Of a stretch of DNA of 64,000 nucleotides, positions 13,601-23,300 are shown one piece after another (within the stretch, counting starts at the first letter, position 1; each line of letters starts with the position of its first letter). The DNA lies in NCBI GenBank assembly GCA_037783415.1, contig JAZGTN010000022.1, positions 8,158,001 to 8,222,000 of the forward strand. The letters are read 5' to 3'. The translations under genes and the position numbers were made by a program. Below the pieces are notes generated by a model. That model saw nothing but the letters and a program-made list of their open reading frames with translations. It ran no database searches and had not been told where the DNA came from. This stretch comes from Leptasterias polaris. Taxonomy: Eukaryota; Echinodermata; Asteroidea; Forcipulatida; Asteriidae.

Positions 13601-16600
13601 AAAACACAATGTGTACACAATAATTGATTACGCCCATTCTCCTGTAAACATTCGTTACGTCCATCTTCCAGGCACACAACGTAATAAGTGAAAACAACTG
13701 ACGTCATCGTCCACCATCTTAAACTTCCTTCGGGCAGAAGTTCGCAAAAATGAACTATACCGGTAGCAGATGTAGTGCTAGTGGAACACACTAAAATTCA
13801 ACTTTCTTTGTTCAACCCAAAAATAATTTAAAATTTACCCAGTCAGTTTCCCTTGAGATTTATTCATTTTAAATACAACTAATTAAAATGACTACAAGTG
13901 ACGTTTTATTTATGGTGTCTATATTTGTTTCTATGGTAACCCAGCATATTGAGGTCAAGCAAAGTGCAAGTTATAGACAGCTTTTGACTAGTAAAGTTAA
14001 GCCAATAAATACACACATGTTTATTCCATGTGATATGTAAATTTATGCAAATCTCCCTATATGCTTTCCACAGTGGTTGGCACACAATGTTCAAAGTCAC
14101 TCCGTAAAACAATTTACCCCAAAGCCCATACTCATCTCCAATGTGGATTGGGTCAAATGTGTGTTGGGTGAAATGTGACTAATTAAATGAATATTTAAGA
14201 TTTTGGTCGTGGTATATGGACACAGAGTAAAAGTACTGATACCTAGGAACTACTATAGATAGGTTGCAATATATATGACGTAAATCGGCCATCTTTACGG
14301 GCAATTTGGAACAGACAGTCATGCGTTGCGCGTGAGAACGGCGTGCAGCACGCGCACATTTCACAAAACTCATTGCATGATTGGTTAGTGAATGACGCGG
14401 CTGCGTTAATAATTTGAGCGCTTGACGCGCCTGCAAGCCAAAATGCGATTTGCCCGTAAAGATGGCGTCTACTGGGAACTATCTATACACCAACCACCTC
14501 CTAGAAGGGTTAGGAAAAGGAAAACGCCATGTGTCTACGCGTAGTGCAACAAAATGGGTCAATAAGCAGTCTTCTTTTTTCATCCAAAAGTCGTCAACGT
14601 GAAATTTCTCTACAACACATGGAACTAATTAACAACCTGACATCGGGTGAACCTCAAAATAGTTGTGTGGTTTTGGTGGGCACCTTGCCCAAAACATTTT
14701 AGTATTCCTGTCAATCTGTACATTAGACTCAGACAAAATAAACAAAGACGTGTAAACTAAAATATCAGGGTTATACCGAATAATATTCAGAAAATTTGAT
14801 TATCTTTGAAGGTTAACCACAATGTTCTTTACAAAGAATCATTGTGTCATTTTCCAGTATGCATTTATCCCGTGTTTCCCTTTCTCTCTCTCTATGTTGT
14901 CCCTTCATATTTTCCCTCCGTAATGTTCAGAGCAAATTCACGTTGATATTTTTCTCAGTCATCATGTTTTGAGTATGTCAGTCGTCGCTCATAATGGTAT
15001 GATCCGACCGGATTTGGCCGCCAATCCCGGCGGAATACTTCTATAGGAACTTTGGTTCCCATTCTAACTGTTTTGGTTCACGGCTTCACACCCATGCACA
15101 GACCACCCAGATTCTCCCGAACCATGAACTCCTAGAGGACCCAAAACAAGCTGCGATTATGGCTAACCTAGCCCCCTAAATGTCAACTTTGTGAGTTTGA
15201 TAAATCACTCAATTATGGAAAGAGGTATTGCAGTCCGCCCATTTTTGGTGTGGTGATCCCGTGGGAATGGTACTGACGAGCAGAGCACGTGTGTGCGCCT
15301 TAACATTGACCACATTTTTCATTCAGTCCACACAAATTCAAATGATCAAATTGAGGCAGGAGGGAGAAGAATGTCTGGCCCCTCCATGTCAGTACGGACA
15401 TCAATACTTTATGATGCAATTTTCAAACAAAATTGCTGTTGTCGGTGTGATACAGAAGTTCTTAAACAGTCCTATTTTCATGTATAAGTTTTAATAGAAC
15501 TTTATCATTCTGCCATTATCTTGGTCATGTTCCTTTTATCCAATACCAGCAATGAGTAATAACATTTATTGTACAAAAGAGGAACCAGACTGTTTCTCCT
15601 TCCAGCCTCGGTTGGGTTTAAAATGGATTTGAATGGGATAAAATCAAGACAGCCGCACCATGATGAAGGTCTATTGGCAACAATGTATAAAGCCTTGGAA
15701 CCACAATCCTCAGTATTTGGCCACGTGCCGCAAGTAGTGGTTCCATAACGGCGTGCCAAAGTGGAGAGACCTCTACGCTCCGTGGCGTAATGAAGTAGGC
15801 ATATACCTTCCCACAGTCATGTGGCAAAGCGTGCACAGTTTATTTCCCCTCACAAAAAAATGTATACACCATCGCTATTCTGCTCTGTGTATACCTTCCA
15901 GTTAACGCTTGCTGTGTTATTTGATTTGTGGTTAACCTCTGAAGCCTATCGGCAATTTTGATCAACTCTTCACGCAAAAAATCCCCAAACCCACAACCAA
16001 AACTGGAACAAGTAAATAGACGGACAATACTAGAATACACCAACGCATTTTCAAAAGTGAACGACCGTTGAGACGGGAGATTCTATGGTCCCACCCCCCT
16101 CCCTTAAATACGGAAAACTGTGTACAAACTTCGTCTGATAGCGCCCTCCTTTTAATCAACCTCCTTCAGTCCATGTTAATTTCCCATATGGGAGACATTT
16201 CCCAAGGACACCGTATCTCAAATCAAAACACCTTGGTTAGTTGGAATAGCCCGGTCATAACCTTTCTAAATTGAAAAGGAAAAATGGGAACCAATGAATC
16301 TTCATCAACACACAGTAATTGTTGATTATTTGGCAGTGCTGTATAATTTTGCGGTCATGGACTGGTAATAAAGATCACACCACAAGAGCTCAATATCCTC
16401 CAAAGTGTATAGGCAAGAGTGGCTCCGTGTAGCCGGTGTGGCAGGAGATTCTGATTCTGTCCCACCTTACGGCGAACTGTGCACAAACTTCTTTTGATAG
16501 CGCCCTCTTTTGAATCCTCCTCCTCCAGCCCACGTTAATTTCCCATAATTATGGAGGACAGAATCTCCGGGGGACAGATTTCCCTATGACACCGGCACTT

Positions 16601-17347
16601 TGAAAGTTTTAAATATCGACATTGTGGTGAAAGTGTTCGTTTAATTTAACAAAATCAAAGTTATGTTTCCGTTATAAGCAAGGCTTGGTGAGATTAGTCT
16701 GGCCCTTTGTCGTATAACATCGCAAACAATAGTTATACATGGAACCAGACATGCTATCAGAGTATTATGTTTATACGTTAATTTACCGGTAGCATTGTTG
16801 TTGTTTTTTCTTCACCAGGTCTGAGCTGCTGGGGCCTGAGAGAGAATAGCAGCGGGACGTGCGAACTCCTGATTCAAGAGAACGTGACCATGGAGGAATG
16901 TTGTAAGCATAACGGGGAGAGTATCTCCTTTTCCACGGTGGAGAATCTCGGACCCGGAGAGGTCTTCCGGTATAAAACTCTCTATGGAGGGGTACCACAC
17001 TGCAACCTTTGCGAAAGTACGTAATAGCGTGTGTATAGTTAGATCAATGGGACGTTTGTTGTTGTTGTTGTTGTTGTTGTTATTGTTATTGTTGTTGTTG
17101 TTTTGTGTTTTGGTTTTTTTGTGTGTTTTTTTTGCTGCTGCTGCTGTTGTTGCTGTTTTTTGTTTGTTTGTTGGTTGTGGTTGTTGCTGCTGCTAGTAGT
17201 GCTACATGATGTTGATGTTGTTGTTGTTATTGTTGTTGTTTTTTGTTTTTTTTGTTTTTGTGTTTTTTGTTGTTGCTGCTGCTGCTGTTGTTGCTGTTTT
17301 TTGTTTGTTTGTTGGTTGTGGTTGTTGCTGCTGCTAGTAGTGCTACA

Positions 17348-17387
<40 letters not shown>

Positions 17388-20300
17388 GCTGTTGTTGTTT
17401 TGTTAGTGTTGTATTAATTTACGGCCAAATAACATCTGAACACTGAGGGTTATTAAAGGGTGTCGCATTTTCCTTAAACAGTTCTTATTTTAACTCACTC
17501 TAGAAGTAGCTAAATGACAATCTCTACACTCTCTAGATCAGTGTGCTCAATTTTGATGAGTGCGCCCAACATCTTTAATATTTTGAGCTACACATTGGTC
17601 AAAGGTGAATCAGGAGTATATAGATGTACTGAGCCGAAAGAGCGGGCATAAAACACCTTTAATTTCAATAGAGGATACATTTTGTTCCGTGATGAGGAAA
17701 CACTCCGTTTACCCTTTCTGTTGCTCTGCAATTAATGTATAATTATGTACCTGATTACGAGCCCCAATAGTCTCCTTTTCAGCCGTTTCCGCTGATTGCT
17801 CTAATGTGATAACAAATCACCGATTTTAACGAACAATTTCCTGTCTCCGTTCACCGTTTTTATTACTTCAGAAACATGCGAGCAGACGCAATGCACCGAT
17901 GGCCGCAAGTGCGTAATCAAGGGTGGCCGACCGAGGTGTGTATGCAAACCAGACTGTACGCAAAATAGTACGTCACACAGGGGACCTGTTTGCGCCACCA
18001 ACGGCAAGCAGTACAAGAGTATGTGCGCCTTTCTCAAAATGAAATGCCGACAGCAAGACCAGTACTTCGAGTTGGATGTCGCCTACAACGGACCATGCCA
18101 AGGTAAATCAATAACACACTACTTAGCAATTTCTTAACAACGTTTCTTTCTCAACATCATAAGTGAGGCATGATGAAAGCTTCAAGTTGTTTACAACTGA
18201 CAAACGGTTGTTTATAACTGGCAAAACCTGAATGTTTAAATGATTTCAAACTATTAACTATTGACGAAACAACTTGGTATCATTAATTCTTAGATGGGGG
18301 TGATTTCCATCCGGCACAGATTCTGTCCTGGGTACCAACTTCTGCACACACAAAATAGCTCAACACCACACAATGTTGCCAACATGAATAATGGTTATCA
18401 GCCAAAATGCCATTCCACATGTACCGTCAATAATTGGTATTCTGCTAATTTTTGCTAGGTGGAAAATTGTTGAGCAGCATTTTCTGCTGAAGCAACTCTT
18501 CAAAATTGGGCCCTGCCTCTGGGCAGTTTTGACTGGCTTGGGTTTATTGTTTCCTTGACAGCAAGGTGGCGACCTAATGCTACGACAAACACGGTTTCAA
18601 TGTTTACTCAAATCAAGCCAGTCTGATGAATTACACATTAAAAAACACACACACACCATACGACTAATCTCTGAAAAATTCGTTTAAAAAAGGTAGACAC
18701 GTCGGAAAAAAAACACATACCTGTTTGTATTTTGGTATTTTGCGAACCTATGTTTGCTTATTTTGATTTGGCTAAACTGGGGGATACATTTTCACACACG
18801 GTAGTATTTCATACAGAAAGAATCTTCTCATTGCATTTCGTACAATAGTAATAAGGTTTAGATTTAAACGAATATATATATAAAGTACGTTTTCTTTCCA
18901 ATCACTACCGATCATGCATCTATAAGAGAAATGCAAGTCTTTGCTTCACTCTAAAAACTCCCAGATCCGAATTGACACGGAGTCCGTGTCCCGTGGTGCC
19001 TGACCCACATCTAGGTCAATGTGGCCTCGAATGGGTGTCAAACTGACGCAGAATCTGAGGTAAAAAAAAAAAAAAAAACAAGTCTCCGATTCAGCTTGAC
19101 CCAGAAATGGGTCAGTTCTCCGGGATCCGGGTCATTTTCCGTGAGGTTATTTTTTTAGAGTGTCCTACAGACCGGTTCAATGGGTTGGGTTTTGGGAAGG
19201 CAGGGGACAAGTAATACGTTTATGAAAAATCTTTGCAAGCATTACTTTAATCAGGCTCACCAAAGTAATTTGGTTAAAAACTTTTCCACGTACCTTATAG
19301 AATCATGTGACAGCGTAACTTGCCTGGGCACTCACAAATGTTGCGTTGAGGATCAACACGCCAGGCCACACTGTGTATCGTCTAGCGCCATCAGTTGTCC
19401 GGGCCCGTTTAGGGACGCCTTCGTATGCGGTGCTGACGGCGTGACGTACGAGACGTTGTGTCAACTCAGGCGGACGTCTTGTTCCAGGGGCGCCATCGTC
19501 CCTGTATTACACACAGGAAAATGTGAAAGTAAGAGTTCAAGACATAAAACAGCAGTTTGTTCCTGTGGTAAAAACAACGGGGTTTTAATAACCTACAAAT
19601 TGACTGTGCAAGTCTTGCGTGTTTTTGAAAATTGGAACGGGAAAGTGTGTGATAGTGTTTCTTTCACACATTAAATCAGTGTGCTTGGAACCAAAGAATC
19701 TCAAAAAAATATGAAAACATGTGAGACTTGGGGGCTTTTTCCAAGCCTCGGCTTGGCCTCCAACTCCATCGTCAACATTTTGAGCAGTTAATGGTGTCTT
19801 TTGCACGGTGTTTTCATTATCAAACGAAGCCAGAGCCCGGAGCCTAAGCAGATATTTGGAAAACGCCATTGTACTGTCTATTTGCATCAGAACCATGTAC
19901 CAAAAAGACTTTTCTTCTTGCTTTATTTCGTGTCAGTAGTTTTTGACACGACTTTCAGAGTATAACTATAAGCCACCGGTTCTTTTCAGAACGAGTGCAG
20001 CTCTCAAACAGGATGATTACAAAGTGTTGTACAAACTTCAGTTTCTGTATGTTCCATCTATCTATTTATTGTAATCAAATTAATGTATCCAAAGCGAGGC
20101 TAAGGGCGCAACTATTGTCTGGCTCCATTTTGTGTATTGAGTTTTACCTGTTATGTTAAAGAACGTTAAACAGGGTGCCCATTTTTGATCTGGTTTCCTG
20201 TACAGCCTCTATTTGGTTATACACTCGACTGAATGGTAGAAAAGCAAGATGTCAGTGCACCACAATAAAGATCCATTGCCTACAAGGAAGGAATTCGACA

Positions 20301-23300
20301 AATAAGACTGGAAAACTGGTCAATAACACCTTCCCTTAATATATTTATTTATGTTTAGATTTGACGTCTTGTGATACCACAAGTTGTGTGAATCGCAAGG
20401 AGTGCTATTGGGATCAACCAGCAAACACATCTCGCTGCATCTTGTGTAACTATAATTGTAGTGGCTGGCCGAATGAGGTCCCACTATGTGCCTCGGACGG
20501 CAATACATATCAGAGCTGGTGCGAAATGCAGGAGCACATATGCCAGACGCACGTGTATGCCGAGGTCTTAGCGTGGGGAATGTGCGATGAGTGTAAGTAG
20601 ATATAATGAAGGGTTTCGGGAGTTGCATTTCTTGAGCTTTGGTTTGTAGCTTTACACCATGCCCGATATGTCGCTCGATATTGTGACAGATTAGAGCAAG
20701 TTTGGTTGGCTGACTAGAGTCAACTAGACTTAACCCTAGTCGATCTAGATGTCACTCGAACGTTGCATGGTTGTACCAACTAATCCAACTGGATAAACCA
20801 AGTCAACTTTAACAATGTTAGATCACATTGTCAAGATGGCGTTTTGGAACACTACATTTTGTTGTCTTTCTCTTCGATACGTCGTCGCCATGTTGGCCGC
20901 CACAATTGCCGAATAAATCGACTAAACGCGTTCGAGTGAACCACAGACCACGCATGTGTAATTTAAATGGTAAAATGACTAAAGGTTAGCACGCGAACTT
21001 GCTCTTAAAATCCCAAACGCCAAACATTAACGAGAGAGGGCGCTATATTTTATATAGCTCGTTCACTATAGGTTTCACCCCTCTAAATAGACTCCCATAG
21101 CAAACAATGATAAATGCTAAATATTCAAAAATTCTCAAAAAATTGTTAAAAGTCTCTCAGCAAAAGTCTCTCAGCCTCTTGAAAACCAATCAAATATATT
21201 TTCAGACCACTAAACTTCAGATTTCTTTTCAATTTTTGGCAGGTCAGCCGTTTGGAATTTTTGCTAATTACCCCAGAAAAAAAACACCCCCGAAAATGTG
21301 TTTTTTCCCAAACCGACTTGCCGCCAGTTTTCGGGAGGCACTCCTCCAATTCCCAAGCTAAATAGGACCAACTTTAAAGCCCAAATTTATCAAATCTCCT
21401 CAAAACTTGAAACCCAGAACCCCCAGGTTGTGATAAGTTCCTATAATTACACACTCTATTAGTTGCATGACCCCCAAAACGTTATAATTAAAAATAAGTT
21501 GTGGGTTTACAAATTATGATAAGTAGCTTGGCGCATGAATTTTTGGTCGATTTAGAGTAGTGCACCCTATAAGGGCAGTCAATTATTCTTTATGGGGAAA
21601 AAATTATGCTTAAAATGTTGAGAATAAGTCACTGATATGAAATCTGGGAAATAAATTGGAATATTTTATTGCGTTTGTCTACAACAAGGTCAAACATGTT
21701 GAAGCATTTACATGTACTTTAAGCAATGCGAGAGGAAAAACCTGCATGACACACTGTGTACATTATACTGGAATACTTGGAAGTTACGTCCAAATCTTCC
21801 CTCAAAAAGTTATTAACATGTCTCTTTTTCGTAATAAGATTCTAAAAACCTTACAAACTATTTAATTAATCGACAAGAGGGAGTTAATTATTGTGGAGAA
21901 GCGGTAAAAAGGGAAACAGGTTGGAAGGGGGCCTTGAGTTGGGGGGGGGGGGCGTTTTTGCTTTCCCTCCAACTTTTCTAACCATGTATTCATATTGAGT
22001 TTAAAATTGTGAACTTTATAACAAAGTTCCCAACAAACAAACACATTTTATCACATTTATTGTTCTTCCAAGTTTCATCTTCCTAGCTGTTAAGGGGGGG
22101 GGGGGGGGGTAAAGGGGTGGGCGGGGCATGTTGCAAAATTCCATTCCAGATACTACTATACGGTTAGTTGTGGACAATAGGTTAAGACTGTAAACTAGGG
22201 TTTAGACTAAGAGCTAGGGTTTTGGGCTGATGGCTATAGGGTTTGGGGTGTATGCTAGGGTTTGGGCCGACGGCTAGGGTTTGTGCCGATGGCTAGGGTT
22301 TTGGCCGATGGCTAGGGTTTGGGTGTAGGCTGTGGGTTTTTGCTGAGGGCTAGGGTTTTGGCTGCGAGGGCTAGGGTTTCACACATGCAATCAGTTCCCG
22401 GGAACTTGACATTCATGATGCCATATCAACCACCCACCGCCTATGTCATCTTCACATAGTCTGTTGATGGTTTGTCTCTACTTTTCCCCTGATCAACCAG
22501 CCACTGAAGATTCTTGAGTTTCTTGAATGTGACTTACCGTGATAGTCTCATACTCGTCGATATAGTCTTACACTAAAAACCAAACCCAGCAAACCTTTCT
22601 TTGGAACGTTGAATTATTCTGTTGTTTTGTAATTTTAGGAACAAATAGCAACATTATTACTATATACTATCTGTTAATACAGCCAAAGGAATGATGTTTT
22701 CAATGTAAACACAGCAACAACTGACGAAAAGTGCCCCCATACAACACATTACTGTCGTCGTTTCAAGCCTACATAACCGTATTAACAACAAGCACACGGG
22801 TACACGGGTGTAGCGGGCGCCACCATTTTGTATCTATAGGTTTCACCCCTCTAAATAGACTCCCATAGCAAACAATGATAAATGCTAAATATTCAAAAAT
22901 TCTCAAAAAATTGTTAAAAGTCTCTCAGCCTCTTGAAAACCAATCAAATATATTTTCAGACCACTAAACTTCAGATTTCTTTTCAATTTTTGGCAGGTCA
23001 GCCGTTTGGAATTTTTGCTAATTACCCCAGAAACAAAAACACCCCCGAAAATGTGTTTTTTCCCAAACCGACTTGCCGCCAGTTTTCGGGAGGCACTCCT
23101 CCAATTCCCAAGCTAAATAGGACCAACTTTAAAGCCCAAATTTATCAAATCTCCTCAAAACTTGAAACCCAGAACCCCCAGGTTGTGATAAGTTCCTATA
23201 ATTACACACTCTATTAGTTGCATGACCCCCAAAACGTTATAATTAAAAATAAGTTGTGGGTTTACAAATTATGATAAGTAGCTTGGCGCATGAATTTTTG

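Larger units (their letters stand above)
1673..16818 (+). other. FST: FST intron 1 (15.1 kb)
   Basis: Large intron with no convincing internal gene. It holds an AAAC microsatellite (about 2018-2061), T and G homopolymers (about 2335-2359), a C run (about 4696-4712), a GAGGTTTGAGTAAT tandem repeat (about 4795-4880), TTAA-flanked elements, a candidate Helitron (6894-9422), a 223-bp inverted-repeat element (9094-9316), a fold-back (about 14240-14490) and a pair of related repeats (16065-16230, 16435-16605). Stretches such as 9500-12600 show nothing recognisable beyond decayed open frames. Confidence 0.8.

Noticed and set aside
17103..17417. Open frames of Leu, Val and Cys runs
   Set aside because: Translation of GTT/GCT microsatellite in FST intron 2.
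22185..22375. Interstitial telomere
   Set aside because: TAGGGTT words are spaced 20-24 bp apart, not in a continuous 6-bp array.
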